A stretch of DNA of 64,000 nucleotides from positions 1,488,001-1,552,000 of the forward strand of contig SRKS01000005.1 of assembly GCA_004802645.1 (NCBI GenBank), written 5' to 3'. The position numbers and the translations under genes are program-made. The notes under the pieces are model-generated. The model had not been told where the DNA came from and made no database searches. It saw only the letters and a program-made list of their open reading frames with translations. Positions within the stretch are counted from its first letter, which is position 1. Every line of letters starts with the position of its first letter. This document shows, in pieces, positions 35,083-46,522 of this stretch. The stretch comes from Amesomyces nigricolor. Lineage: Eukaryota > Ascomycota > Sordariomycetes > Sordariales > Chaetomiaceae.

Positions 35083-37796
35083 ATGACTATGGATCTACCG
35101 AAGATGCAAACAATCGCCCGACCCATCGAGTACCTCGTCTCCGGTATCTCCTCCACTTCGGCTATCATCACGGGCTTCATCCGCTCCCTCCGCGTCTCCC
35201 ATCCCGACCTCGCCGCCGTCACCCGCGAGCTCTCCGACTTGCGCCTGGTACTGGATGTGCTTGTGGTTGAGACCAATGTTCCCTTGCTACTCCAGGCGCA
35301 GATGCTCTTGGTCTTGGAGAGCTGCGGCAACGTGTTAATCCACGTCGACACCATCCTGGAACGATGCTCCGAGGCCGCAAAATGGATCAAACGCGGGCGG
35401 CCAGAGATTTCGGCTTGTCGGAACAGCCTGGCAACATACCGCGAAGCGCTCGAGTTGGCTCTCGACATAGCAACCCTGTATGCGTCCTATGTTCCTGGCC
35501 CTGGACCAGTGACTCTGAGGGTTTGGCTCACTAACGTTGCGCAGTGCCACTCTCGACAACACGACTGATAAAGATGACGCCAAAGACAGGATAGCATCCG
35601 ACGTGGAGCGGCTTCACACGAGAAGACAATTCACGGCGAACGGCAACGAAGAGTTTGAATCGGTACTGTCTCTCTATCTCGACGGGGTGATGAGCTGCCT
35701 CCGACGGCCGAACAAACTTCCATCAAGGCAGGAGGCTGCTGAGTAAGACGCCCCGTACGGCATCTTCTCTACAATATCGCTGCGAAGTAGCGTTGACCAG
35801 CGCAGGATTACAGGGACCAGAGCAGAGACCGGGCTCACGGAAGAAGGGACGAACACAACTGAGAACGGCCATGCCTCCAACCATCAGCCATCAACAGACT
35901 TGGCCGAGTCCGCCAACTCTAGCCCCGAAGAAAACAACCCCGGCCCATGGTATCCCAGGAGAAGCGTTCACCTGCCCTTTTATCACAATAACCCTGCGTC
36001 ACTCCGCCCACCTCAACATGAGAAGACACCACTTTCGCCTTGCCCAGAATCCCCGTCGTTGTCACCCATGAACGAGCCTCCTCCCGTGCCACAGCGATCC
36101 ATCCAGCGAGCCCCGCCGCCATTGAATAAGCGAGCCTGGAAGCGCAGCAGCGGCATGTTCTACTTGCTAAACTCCGAATCCCCAGATTTGCCACGTCAGC
36201 TCGAGGAGTCTCCTACTCAGATTGTGGATAAATGGCTGGAAGGGGCCCGAGAGATGGACAGCTACTGCCCCCAGCCGCCATCACGAGCAACATCCGTTAC
36301 CTCTTTTCGATCAGCAGGGAGTAGTGCTGTCTCAAGCCCACGTTCGGCGTACAGCACCAGCTCGCCACCGACTCGAGGCTTTTCCGCTCCGAGCCCGATG
36401 AGGCCGTTCCCATCTTCACCACCCCCTGAATATCGACGAACACCAACACCGAGTGCTTTGAACCAATGGGCCAGTTTGCCCTCAGTCACATCGAGTCAAC
36501 TTACAATCTTAGCCCCGGCAAAACATACTCCGCACCATGCGTGCGTCAAAATCACACCTTTGAGGCGTCTCACAGACAAAGGCAAGGGATCCGAGATCTT
36601 GCATATCGACACATCGCCAGACTCGTGTTACGTGGCCGCCAAGCACAACAAGTTCCTCAAGATCTGGTCAGTCCCCAAAAACGCATTGCATGGAACGATC
36701 AAGATCACGTCCTACGTCCAGCCAAAGATGCGGTCACGCGAGTACTTCGTCCGCAGCCACGCCATGTTGTCCGAAAGTTCCACCCTCATCGCCATCACAA
36801 CACACTTTGGCCTCCACCTCGAGATCTACAATTTTGCCAAGGGCGGCTCCGGCGCGAAGAAGGTCCAGGTCATCGAAGAAGCGCATCGATGGGCAGCGAG
36901 CCAGCGCGATGCTTTCCACAATGACTACGCTGGTTTGGCCGTGTATCGTCCCAAGACCGACCGCATCGACTGCTACTCTCTCTCGCGACACCCCAGCGCC
37001 AAAACCCCTTTCCACAGTGACCCAAACAAGTGCATCGAGCTTCTCAAGGCCGACCTCCCTTTCGTACCCAAATACCCCGAGCTGGTCTACAGCTCAGACT
37101 CCCCGTTTCTCATCGCCGCCGCCGGGCCCCGACCAGGTGACCCTCCTCGCACCCTCTCAGCTATTCTCATCGCCTGGCATATGAAGCCCATCTCCGAAGC
37201 CAAAACCTACCGCTTCTGCGTCCCCGACTACCCCGCCCTCCAAACCGCTCTCCCCGTCTGCCTCGCCTCCTGCGGCGACACTGCCGTCTCGATCTGGATC
37301 CCCGCCTCCGCCTCCTCCACCGACACCACCACCACCAACAACAACAACAACAACCCCTACCTAACCCCCACCCCCCCCGCACTACCACACCCACACAACC
37401 TCCACAACCACCCCCACAACCACCCCCTCCCCCGACCGCCTCGTCCTAACCTGGCACCTTCCCACCAACACAACCCGCATCTTCTCCATCCCCCCCGTGC
37501 AAGCATGCATCTCCCCCGACTGCCGCCACATCGCCTACTGCGACACCCTTTCCAACCAATTTGTCATAATAAACATCGCCACCGCCGAAGAAGTCTGGCG
37601 GTGGCCCGACGCCGCCAAAGAGCAAGGTTTCGCGTCCTTCGGACAGCTTGAGAACTTGAGGGGGGTGACCGTGTTTGAGTTGAGTAGCGATGGGAGGTTA
37701 TTGGTTGTGGGGGATGCGCAGGGCGGGGTGGGGGTTTATGAGGTGGGGGAGGTTGGGCCGAGGTTTGAGCTTGGGGGGGAGGGTAGGCGGCGGTGA
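35083..37796 (+). CDS. WD40-like protein with fungal helical N-terminal domain; apparent frameshift
   Basis: Exons 35083-35477, 35545-35742 and 35806-37796. Introns are 67 bases (GTATGC donor, CTAAC branch) and 63 bases (GTAAGA, GCAG). Residues 1-130 are helical (PIEYLVSGISSTSAIITGFI, RELSDLRLVLDVLVVE), like the N-terminal domains of fungal STAND-type proteins. A Pro/Ser-rich linker follows, then beta-propeller-like strands (SPDSCYVAAKHNKFLKIWSV, SSTLIAITTHFGLHLEIY). The frame breaks in a run of eight C at 37371-37378: the reading continues in another frame as PDRLVLTWHLPTNTTRIFSI and ISPDCRHIAYCDTLSNQFVI to a stop at 37796, with clear WD40 character. Summed exon length is one base over a multiple of three, so one surplus C would explain it. 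About 860 residues if restored by nature or by correcting the read; function unknown. Confidence 0.7.
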
Positions 37797-38449
37797 GGGA
37801 TGTGGTGGATATGGAGATGGAGGGGGTGGCGGTGAGGGCGGCCGAGGCGGTTGCGCAGCAGGGGAGGGGGGGTGGGGGGTTGGCGGGGAGGTTGAGGAGG
37901 ATGGGGAGTCGGAGGGTTGGGGGGTGATGGGGGAAGGAGAAGATGGGGGTGGAGGATGGAGGGGGGTTTGGGGGTAGGGGGGAGGAGGCGGAGAGCGTTG
38001 GATGGATGTGTGTCGAGCAATGTCGATATGTTTCCTGAGAGTAGGGAGGGCTCGGATACCATTGTTGGTGGTTGATAACGGGTTTGGGTTTTCTTTTCAT
38101 GGTTTTCTTTAGGTTTGATGACAGTGATACGACTAGGCTTTCTTCCAGTTTTATTTTCATCTTGTTCTCTTGTTCATCACATTTCGTGTATTCTCGACAA
38201 TATCATCGCATTATAGACCACTTCAAGCCAGGAACTGACACGCCTGAATTCAGATTGGCTCCTAAGATCTTTAACAACCTGTTCATGGATGCTCCATTCG
38301 GATTCCCAAATCATCGTTGTTTCTTCAACTAGTTAGGTACAGCAATCATGTTGATTCATCTCTAGATTGCATGTTAATTCACAGGTGACAGCCACTCTCA
38401 AACCTCCATTACTCCAACTCACAAAACAGTTCCAGATCCAACTCTCTTT
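37797..38449. other. Intergenic between convergent genes
   Basis: G-rich 3' sequence of the WD40-like gene up to about 38040, then AT-rich DNA that probably holds the 3' ends of both convergent genes. No gene seen. Confidence 0.45.
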
Positions 38450-40432
38450 CTATTCCACAAGCGGAAAACTCGACCACTCATCCCTCCAATCCCCACCTCT
38501 CGCCGGCCACAACTCCTCCCACAACCCCCCACACACCTCCACGCCCACCAAAACACTCCGGTCCGGAACCAACCCCATCTTCTTCACCTCCCTCACCACC
38601 ACCACCCCCTCCTCCCCCAATCTCTTCCTACACACCCATCTCCTGGCAACCCACCTCGCCAACTGCCCCCAATCATCCAAACTCACTGCCGGTACCGCAG
38701 GCTCAACCTCCAGCCTCTCCAACAACACCCCGCCCGCACCCACGATTTCCCCAAAAATGGCTTTTGACAGCGCTTCATCGACCGCGGAGTTGACCATCAA
38801 CTTGCGCAAAAAGTCGGCCTCAGCCTCCCTCTCAGCCTGCGCCTCCTCCGCCGCACTCCCCACACACCCCAGGATTGAGATTGGCAACACCCCGCAGTCG
38901 AGAAATAACTCTACGCGCTCCAGCCGACGCAGTTTACCCAGCACGCGGTAGGCGGCGACTTCTTGGGGACCGCCCTGCTGCCGCTGGATGGGGAGGCCGA
39001 GGGACTCGAGACGGGGGCAGTACGTGGCGATTTGGGATGCGATGGTGGCGCTGTCGTAGAAAGGGGGGGGGGCTGGGGGGTTGAAGGTGATGGCGCTGGT
39101 GCTGCTTGCTTTGGGGTGAGGGCTGAGGCGGAGGCTGTGGAGGGTTGGGCCGTGCTGGGCGAGGATGGCGGAGAGGGTGAGGGTGCCGAAGTAGTCGGTG
39201 AGGGAGAGGCGGCTGAGAGGGGGGAGGGCGTGGAGGAGGAGGCTGGTGGGGGAATCGAGGGCGCCGCCGGTGTTTTCGAGAGTTACGGAGGAGAAGATGC
39301 GGAGGTGGAGGGAGCGGAGGGAGCGGAATTGGTTGTTGGTGGCGAGGGAAGTGAGGGTGCTGAGGGCAGCGACGGAAAGCTGGCAGTTTATTTTGAAGCG
39401 TCTAAGGTAGCTGAAGTCGGTGCGTTCGGCCCAGGTTGAGAGTTGTTGGGCTCCAGAGTAGAGGAAGGCGCAGCCGCCGGAGAGAATGAGTGTCTCTAAA
39501 CGGCCGAGTGAGGGCGGGCGAGGGCTTGGGCGAGAGGGATGGTCTGAACTCGGGTGCGGAAAGCCGTTCCAGGGGGGCTTCCTACCTGGGGGCAAATAGG
39601 AGTCTGGCACGGTTGAATAATGCATGTGTACTCGCCTCAGGTGGGGTGTGTATTGCGACACCATGTCCTCCATGGCTTCCCTGTTGTAGCCAAAGGTTGT
39701 GTTGTAGTCCACACACTTGGCGTGAGCGCTGGAGAGGCAAGGCGATGTGGCAAGTGCGAGTTCATCCGCGTCCATGTCGTGCTGCTCGTCGCTCTTCCGA
39801 TAGAGGCTACGGAGGCTGAAGGTCCGTATGTGTAGGCGGCTTTGTGGGTGATGCTGGTGCAGTGCGTCGAGGACACATCGAGGCAGCTGTTGTGTGCATG
39901 CATACACGAGGTCTTTCAGACCAGGAATCTGGCCGAGAAACTTTGCAAACGGCAACCAGGCCTCGTTTTGAGTTCTCTTGTGCTCAGCTGTTAAACGGGG
40001 AGTGCTAGGGGGGAACGAGAGGCCCTCAGACTCGCTCTCGCTGCCACTGTCACTGTCGGTGTTCCTGTCTTTGTCGCTGTCGCTGTTGCTGTCGCTGTTG
40101 CTGTCGCTGTCGCTGTTGTTGTCGCTGTCGCAGTTGTTATCGAGCATAAAGCCAACGACAACAACACGGCGTGCGTGCCGAAACCTGTCATCGCGATCGA
40201 GGATGGCGGTCCACCGTCGCAAATCACGACGTAGTTTGGCGTGGTCATGTATTTTGAGCCGCAGCTCAGAGAAGCGTTGTCGGGAGGCTGCCTTCTCACA
40301 GAAGGTGCTGGTCAACGAAAGGGAGGACAGGCCGCGTCTCGGGATGTAGGTACAGAGATACTCAAAGACGTGAAGGGGCAGAGTCTCCAACGGCGCGGGT
40401 GTACGCCACTTGTCACGGCCCGGATGTTCCAT
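38450..40432 (-). CDS. F-box protein with leucine-rich-like C-terminal half
   Basis: Single exon of 660 residues. Residues 10-58 form an F-box (LETLPLHVFEYLCTYIPRRG, LSSLSLTSTFCEKAASRQRF), the segment that binds Skp1 in SCF ubiquitin ligases. It is followed by RLKIHDHAKLRRDLRRW, then a Ser/Asp/Asn repeat (SDSDSNSDSNSDSDK), and later segments with regularly spaced leucines (LGRLETLILSGGCAFLY, FRSLRSLHLRIFSS, LSRLSLTDYFGTLTLSAILA, PTLHSLRLSP), as in substrate-binding leucine-rich arrays. There is no membrane segment. The start at 40432 directly precedes the F-box and has no competing upstream Met. Substrate unknown. Confidence 0.85.
   Translation of the reverse strand: MEHPGRDKWRTPAPLETLPLHVFEYLCTYIPRRGLSSLSLTSTFCEKAASRQRFSELRLKIHDHAKLRRDLRRWTAILDRDDRFRHARRVVVVGFMLDNNCDSDNNSDSDSNSDSNSDSDKDRNTDSDSGSESESEGLSFPPSTPRLTAEHKRTQNEAWLPFAKFLGQIPGLKDLVYACTQQLPRCVLDALHQHHPQSRLHIRTFSLRSLYRKSDEQHDMDADELALATSPCLSSAHAKCVDYNTTFGYNREAMEDMVSQYTPHLRRVHMHYSTVPDSYLPPGRKPPWNGFPHPSSDHPSRPSPRPPSLGRLETLILSGGCAFLYSGAQQLSTWAERTDFSYLRRFKINCQLSVAALSTLTSLATNNQFRSLRSLHLRIFSSVTLENTGGALDSPTSLLLHALPPLSRLSLTDYFGTLTLSAILAQHGPTLHSLRLSPHPKASSTSAITFNPPAPPPFYDSATIASQIATYCPRLESLGLPIQRQQGGPQEVAAYRVLGKLRRLERVELFLDCGVLPISILGCVGSAAEEAQAEREAEADFLRKLMVNSAVDEALSKAIFGEIVGAGGVLLERLEVEPAVPAVSLDDWGQLARWVARRWVCRKRLGEEGVVVVREVKKMGLVPDRSVLVGVEVCGGLWEELWPARGGDWRDEWSSFPLVE
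40030..40140 (-). repeat. Hexanucleotide microsatellite coding Ser-Asp/Asn
   Basis: Within the F-box gene, minus-strand units of GACAGC and variants (GACAAC, AACAGC) encode a run of Asp, Ser and Asn. The run is imperfect and in frame; unit number is likely variable between strains. Confidence 0.85.
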
Positions 40433-41170
40433 CGTGGCGGTTAACCTTGCCCGGATTTGATGAAGGGAGGGCAGGAAAAAATGGTCCTGGACGGATCACA
40501 TTTGTCCCGAAGGTTTCCAGCATTACTACCACAGCACCACCCAAGGTAGGTCTAGTGTCTCCGGGTAAAATAAAATCCATCCGTCCATCTGGATAAGCTT
40601 GAAAGAAGAGTAATCCCAAATTCAATGAATTAAATTAATGCTCAAGGTCTCAACCCGAGTTGAAGAAAGAAACAATGAACGATTGGCTGCCCAACATTGC
40701 AATCTTCTGTTTTCAGAAACGGCCCCCAACCGCACCTGGGCATTTTATTGGCCGCTTTCTTCTCGTTCATGGCTTGGATTGGATGATCGCCTTGCTCTCT
40801 GCCTTTCACGCTGCTCTCCGCAGAACGCCTTGCATTGAGGACCAAATGCTGCGCTGCTGCCTCCCGTTTCTGCCTGGCCGGCCGCAAATTAGGACCATCC
40901 ACTGCCGCATCAGGAAGTCTAGGACTTGGCCGCCTCCATGTGCGTAAATGGCGGACCAATCGACGGGCAAAGACTTGATGAAGAAGGCGTTGAGGGCCTG
41001 GAGTTGCCTTTGAGTTTAGGAAGATTAAGAGCTTCATCCTCACATCGTCATTCATGCAACTTTTTCTAAATTCTATCTCACTCTTTAGTTTCCCCCTTTT
41101 TGTTCCATCATCAAAGACAGCAGAACTTTCACAGGTTTATCAACTCCTTGTTCCAACTCAACAATCCACC
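40433..41170. promoter_or_regulatory. Divergent upstream region of the F-box and AAA ATPase genes
   Basis: About 740 bases. The right end has an AT/CT-rich leader before the ATG at 41171. No RNA gene or repeat recognised. Confidence 0.45.
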
Positions 41171-43408
41171 ATGGAAGCTTTAGTTGTCCCGTCGATGCCC
41201 GCCGAGGGCTCCGAGCGTGCCATCCAAACTCTCTACGAGGGCAAAGAGACATGCAGATGCTGCGTAAACTGGGTTACCACGTACCCGGACGATCTGCGCC
41301 TTGTCGCTGAAGACCAACTCGAGTCCAAGCAGAAGGCCTTGGTGGTGCGCATGCGCAAGACCCACGGTGACAACCGCGAGAAACCTCTTGGCCTCCACTC
41401 CATCGTCGTCCAGAGCCCGTCCCTGAAGAAGACGCTCGCTGAGGTCTTTGAAGGGTACAAGGGCGTTACCGCTTCCCTAAAGAAGCTCGTCTTCAAGGCG
41501 CCGTTTCAGCCCTTCCATCACGTCTGGGACCGCTTCAACGAGATTTTGGAGCGCCAGAAGCGGGAGGACCCCGAGTCCGCTTCCTACACGCAATTGTTGT
41601 ACGACACCGTCGATGCAGAGCTGCGAGAAGCGAGGGCTGAGGTTGCGGATCTCCTAGAGAACGGCGTCATTACCTACTCCCTCCTCTGGGCGCTTTTTAA
41701 GCCCGGAATGACTGTCATTGGCTCTGAGCCTGATGGAGAAGCGCGCTTTTACGTCGTCGATAGCTGCGACTACAACCACAGGGAGCGATATGCTGGCCTG
41801 AGTGCAAGATTCGTCGACTACGACGGCAACCGCTTCGGTTACGCGAACGAGCTGATTACAATCAGCTCCTTCGGCGGGACCCGCAGCATTACCGAGCTAC
41901 CTGTGTTCCCCATTGGATTCCATCCCAACGGAGAAGAGGCAAAGACCGAGGCCATTGCCCGGGGCCTCAAGTTCCAGGACCTTGCCGGCATCCACTACCT
42001 GGCATACTCAGGTGTCATGAAGTACCATGGCGGCCGAGACATGAACCAGCCGATGAAACGCTACGTGAGTGCACCCTTCAGCCTTTCCTCCCTTCTACTT
42101 GCTCACTTCCCACCAGACCTCCGGCCGCATTATGATCGACGTCGCTGGCTACTCCCAACAACGCGTGGGATACGCCGAGCCCATCATGGTAACCCCCTTG
42201 GGCGCAGACACCCTCCAGCCCACGATCAGCGTCAGCGACGATGTGCACAACCCCGACTCCGCCATGCTAGAGTACATGGCCGGCAATGGAAGAGGACGCC
42301 ACCGCCACGGCCGTTCAACCCATCCCGGACCCCCCGGACACCCACCCATGCCATACATCGTCGACGACTTCCCCTCCTCCTCCAAGGCTGAGCCCCCAAC
42401 CCCCACGGCCCTGACCGACCCCCAACTCCTCCTCTGCAGCCCCACCGTGCGCGGCTACTCCCTCAAGCTCAAGCTTTGGGGGACGTTCTCCGTGTCAGGC
42501 GTCTCGCTCATCACCTTCAACGAAACTGCCTTCCCGAACCTAATGGTCCCCCCAAGCTACAAGGACCTGATCCTCTCCTTTGTCGAAGCCCACCCGGGGA
42601 GCAAAAACACCCCCGAAAACGCATCCGCCACCGACGCAAATCCCATGTTCGACGACCTCATCGAGGGCAAGGGGCTCGGCGTCATCCTGCTGCTCGTCGG
42701 CAACCCGGGCACAGGCAAGACGCTGACCGCCGAGGCCGTGGCTGACAAGGTGCATCGTCCGCTCTATGTCCTGAGTGCGGGGGAGCTGGGGATGGGCGCG
42801 GGGGACGTGGATCATAGGCTGCGGAGGGCGCTGGAGCTGGCCGAGCGGTGGGACGCGGTGCTGTTGCTGGATGAGTGCGATGTGTTTCTACAGGAGAGGA
42901 CGCTGGAGTCGGATTTGGGGAGGAATGAGGTGGTGGCGGTGTTTTTGAGGTGAGCTTTTTACCTTTCTTGTTGTAGTTCCACTGTGGAAAATGGTAAGAG
43001 GATGACTGACTGACTTGTGTCTGCAGACTGCTTGAGTACTACCGCGGGATTCTGTTCATGACGACCAACCGCGGCGAGACCATCGACAGGGCGTTCCACA
43101 GCCGGATTCATCTGACTCTACGGTATCCTGATCTGGATGCCCCCGCGAAGGAACACATCTGGCGGCACTTTACCAAGCTTGCTGGGGTCGATGACAGCTT
43201 TACAGCAGAGGTGTATGACAAGCTAGCGGTGCTGCCCATCAACGGACGGCAGATCAAGAACACGGTCCGCATTGCCACGCTGGTTGCTGCGCGGGAGAAG
43301 GTTTCTCTTGGAGTGGAGCATGTCCAGATTGCTGTTGAGGCGACTCAGGGGGCAGATGCTGCTGGGCCGCTTGGGACTGCTGCGTGGAACATGGCGATTG
43401 GAAATTAG
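41171..43408 (+). CDS. DUF7025 / AAA+ ATPase
   Basis: Exons 41171-42064, 42117-42949 and 43027-43408; 702 residues. Introns are 52 and 77 bases. The N-terminal half has the fungal DUF7025 pattern (PFHHVWDRFNEILERQKRED, VITYSLLWALFKPGMTVIG, SEPDGEARFYVVDSCDYN, FGGTRSITELPVFPIGFHPN). The C-terminal half is an AAA module: Walker A GNPGTGKTLTAEAVAD (about residue 493), Walker B AVLLLDECDVF (about 547), sensor-1 FMTTNRGETIDRAFHSRI, and a lid ending GRQIKNTVRIATLVA. Such proteins are numerous in filamentous fungi and probably remodel protein or membrane complexes, but no member has a firm role that I can cite. There is no signal peptide. The protein looks complete and all catalytic motifs are intact. 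Confidence 0.9.
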
Positions 43409-43509
43409 TTGGTGAGGCCGACCAACCTGGGGTTTGAGACTTTTTTTCTTCTTTTCCCATGTCCACCGCTCTTCAATCTTTCGTAGAATAGCCACTCGTG
43501 TCCATCATA

Positions 43510-44240
43510 CTATGCTCTTAACCCTCTCAAAACCCTCTCCAACGCCTCCATCTCCGTCCTCATAACCGTCTCATGCGTCGTCCCCGGCACAATCGCACTC
43601 CTATACCTCAACCACTCCCCTTTAGTCTCCCCCTTCCACAACTCATCAAACCACCTCGACCCTCCCTTCCTAGACGATTTATTCTCCTCCGCAAAAGAAA
43701 TATCCACCTCCACCCTCCCCTCCACCCCCTTCTCCTCCTCCCTCAAGAACCCAATAAACTCCCCATACCCCTCCCACCCCCTAACGCCCCCTCTCCCCCC
43801 TTCCCCAAACACAACAGCGCCTCCTGGATCACCCCCTCTACCCCCTCCAACATTGCATACTCCATAACCTTTTCATCCACCGCCCTTCTCTCCTCCCCCC
43901 CTACCGTCTCCACATATATATCAACCCCCGGTCGTGCCGCGCTCGGGCCCAAATTCGGCGTGACGCCGTGCTGCGTGAGGAAGTGACTGGCCTCGTACCA
44001 GCGGTGGATAGCCCAGTCCGGGGCGAGGGAGGTGAGCGTGGAGATGGGGGAGTGGCTTTGGGAGGGGGGCACCCAGGGGGAAGAGCGCGGCGTAGGGGTG
44101 GGTGGGGTGGAGAAAGTGGCGGAGACGGAGGAGTGTGTTTAGGGTGTAGATTGCGCTGGAGCTGTGGCCGAGGAGGGAGAGGGTGGGAGAGGGAGAGGTG
44201 GTGGCTGAGGGTTATGACAATTCCTCTTCGAGGGAGGGTT
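43510..44240 (-). pseudogene. Truncated alpha/beta-hydrolase
   Basis: On the minus strand the sequence reads LSLLGHSSSAIYTLNTLL, with a GHSxS nucleophile elbow as in alpha/beta-hydrolases, then HPTHPYAALFP, where the frame shifts by one base. It continues as WVPPSQSHSPISTLTSLAP and WAIHRWYEASHFLTQHGVTP, shifts again in a G-rich stretch near 43760-43810, and ends with IVPGTTHETVMRTEMEALER, which contains a candidate catalytic His (TTHE). The part encoding the oxyanion HG region should lie upstream, at about 44240 and beyond, but the sequence there is non-coding and 60 bases further on is a transposon. It looks like the 3' two-thirds of a lost gene. Sequencing error could explain the frameshifts but not the missing start. 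Confidence 0.6.
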
Positions 44241-44298
44241 AGTCAGGGGTGCTAATAGTAATTAGGGGGTGGGTGACAATGTGGGAAGTACTTAACTA

Positions 44299-46162
44299 AC
44301 GTATCTTATCAGCAAGTGCACCATATCACCGAGTGCACCACTTTTTTAGTGCAACACACCCTCTCTCACTCAACATCAATTTTCTCTCCACAATAAGATG
44401 CCGCCTACTTTAAAGGAAGGCAGGATAATCTTAGCCCTCGAAGCTCTTGAAAAAGACAAGAATTTAAGCCTCCAAGCCGCAGCCAAGATCTACAACGTTG
44501 ACCATACAACTCTCTCCCGACGACACAATGGTCAGCCTACACGACGCGACATCACGCCCAATTCGAAGAAGCTCACAAAAGCAGAAGAGGAGGCAATTAT
44601 TCAGTATATAATTGAGCTATCTGCACGCGCGTTTCCACCTAGGCTATGTGGTGTGGAAAATATGCCAACCAACTACTACGCGAACGCGACGCGCCCCCTG
44701 TCGGCAAACTCTGGGCGCACCGGTTTGTCAAACGTCAGCCAGAGCTCCGTACACGTTATACGCGGAGATACGACTACCAGAGGGCCAAGTGCAAGGATCC
44801 AAAGGTCATTGGCGCGTGGTTTACACTCGTACGGAATGTTATGGCCAAGTACGGCATCGTGGATGACGACGTCTACAACTTCGATGAGATTGGGTTTCTG
44901 ATGGGCATGATCTTCGCGGGCATGGTAATTACGACCTCGGACGGTCTCAGCAAGGCGAAACTAGCCCAGCCTGGCAACCGCGAATGGGCAACGGTAATCC
45001 AGGGAGACAATGCTCTCGGCTAGGCTATCCCTCCCTTCATCATCTTGACCGGACAATACTACCTCGCCAACTGGTGTACCGAATGTAACCTCCCAGCCGA
45101 CTGGCGCATCGCAACCACCGAAAATTGCTGGACTACCAATACGGTAGGCCTAGATTGGATCAAGCACTTCGACCTCTATACAGCATCCCGGACAAAGGGC
45201 AAATACCGGTTGTTAATCCTCGACGGCCACGAGAGCCACCACTCGACTGAATTCGAGCGATACTGCCAGCAGAACAATATCATCACGCTCTGTATGCCAC
45301 CACATTCCTCCCACCTTCTCTAGCCACTCGATGTCGGCTGCTTTGGGCCGCTGAAGTAGGTGTATAGTCGCTAGGTCGAGGACTTGATGCGCATGCATAT
45401 CAACCATGTGAGCAAGCTCGAGTTCCTCTGTACCTTCCGCGAGGTCTTCTTCGCGACTATGACGGAGAAGAATATCCAAGGTAGCTTTACAGGAGCCGGC
45501 CTTCTACTATACGATCCGGAGAGGGTGCTTTCTAAGTTGGATGCCAAGCTTCGCACACCAACACCCCCGAATTCACGGCCCAGCACTGCACACTCTTGGG
45601 TCTTCCAGACACCACACAACCCCCCAGAAGCCAACTCGCAGTCAACGCTCATCAAGACTCGCATTGCCAACCATAGAATAGCTCTCCAATCTTAATGTTG
45701 GCTGCTGTAGATCAGCTTACCAAAGGTACAATGGCTGTGATGCACGAGGTAGCTCTTCTTCGATCAGAGGTCTCTTCGCTCCTAAGGCCAATGAAGCACT
45801 AAGCAAGCGCCGGAGAGCCAAACGAACACATTTGCAGCTTAGAGGATCACTTACTGTACAAGATGTACTGGAGACACTAGGCCAGAGAGCTGTTGGTGGG
45901 GAGGGAGTACAAGAAACACAGCCGGGTGGTGGTGGTGCAGGGGGGGTTCGTACGAAGGTTCGGTGCTGTGGTGTGTGCGGCAAGCCTAGCCATAATGCCC
46001 GTACTTGCCAGGAGGCTGTGGAAGCATCTGATTCAGCTGCTTCTGATGTAATTATAGTTAATTCCTAGCGTTGATGCGTTGCAATTGAAGATAACTTAGT
46101 TGTTGTGGAGTAGTAAAAAGTGGTGCACTCGGTGATATGGTGCACTCGCTGATAAGATACGT
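44299..46162 (+). mobile_element. pogo/Fot-like Tc1-mariner transposon, inactivated
   Basis: An 1864-bp element bounded by TA target duplications (44297-44298, 46163-46164). The 48-bp terminal inverted repeats begin ACGTATCTTATCAGC and differ at one position (A left, G right). Inside each repeat the sequence AGTGCACCA occurs twice, as expected for a doubled transposase-binding site. Between them lies one plus-strand transposase with several lesions. Nearly perfect ends indicate recent insertion or ends still usable by a transposase supplied elsewhere. Confidence 0.93.
44398..46068 (+). pseudogene. pogo/Fot-like DDE transposase with stops and frameshifts
   Basis: Starts MPPTLKEGRIILALEALEKD with a psq-type helix-turn-helix (LSLQAAAKIYNVDHTTLSRR), then a CENP-B-type DNA-binding part (VGKLWAHRFVKRQPEL). 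The DDE catalytic core follows: first acid in YNFDEIGFLMG, second in LLILDGHESHHS, and the third-acid region around PLDVGCFGPLK. A zinc knuckle (CGVCGKPSHNARTC) closes the protein. Lesions: a one-base loss near 44660 (ENM/ANQ), TAG at 45021-45023 in place of an expected Trp, TAG at 45321-45323, 45357-45359 and 45372-45374 where Gln is expected, a stop at 45693, and another frame slip near 45780. All four TAG changes fit C-to-T at CpA on one strand or the other, the preference of RIP. Confidence 0.9.
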
Positions 46163-46164
46163 TA

Positions 46165-46522
46165 ACTAGGCCTAATTCCAAGAATCAATGTATCTGGAAA
46201 ATCTCTCGTCGTTGGCTTTGTGATACACACCCGTGTAAGTGAAGTGACGTACGGCTTACTGTGATGTCATGGGTCTTCTCGCCCTGTTTACTAGCCCCTG
46301 AATGGGCTGGTGTGGTTACACAGCAACGAATGGCAGTTGTATAAGTCTCAAGGTTATCCATGAAGAGCTGACAATATGCTCTGGTCTCTTTCTGAACTCT
46401 AATCCTCTTATCAATTCAGAGTTATGCCAAGTCGCCTCCAGTTATTTGACATCGACTGATCTACGCTGAACCTATCATCACCCTCACTCAACACTTTAAA
46501 AAGAAACACACCGCCTGTCACC
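46165..46522. other. Intergenic, upstream of the P450 gene
   Basis: No coding signal. I looked here for the missing 5' part of the truncated hydrolase on the minus strand and did not find it. The final 80 bases form the leader of the next gene. Confidence 0.45.

Noticed and set aside
38963..39439. Gly/Glu-rich plus-strand frame
   Set aside because: Antisense shadow of the F-box gene; composition mirrors its leucine- and proline-rich codons.
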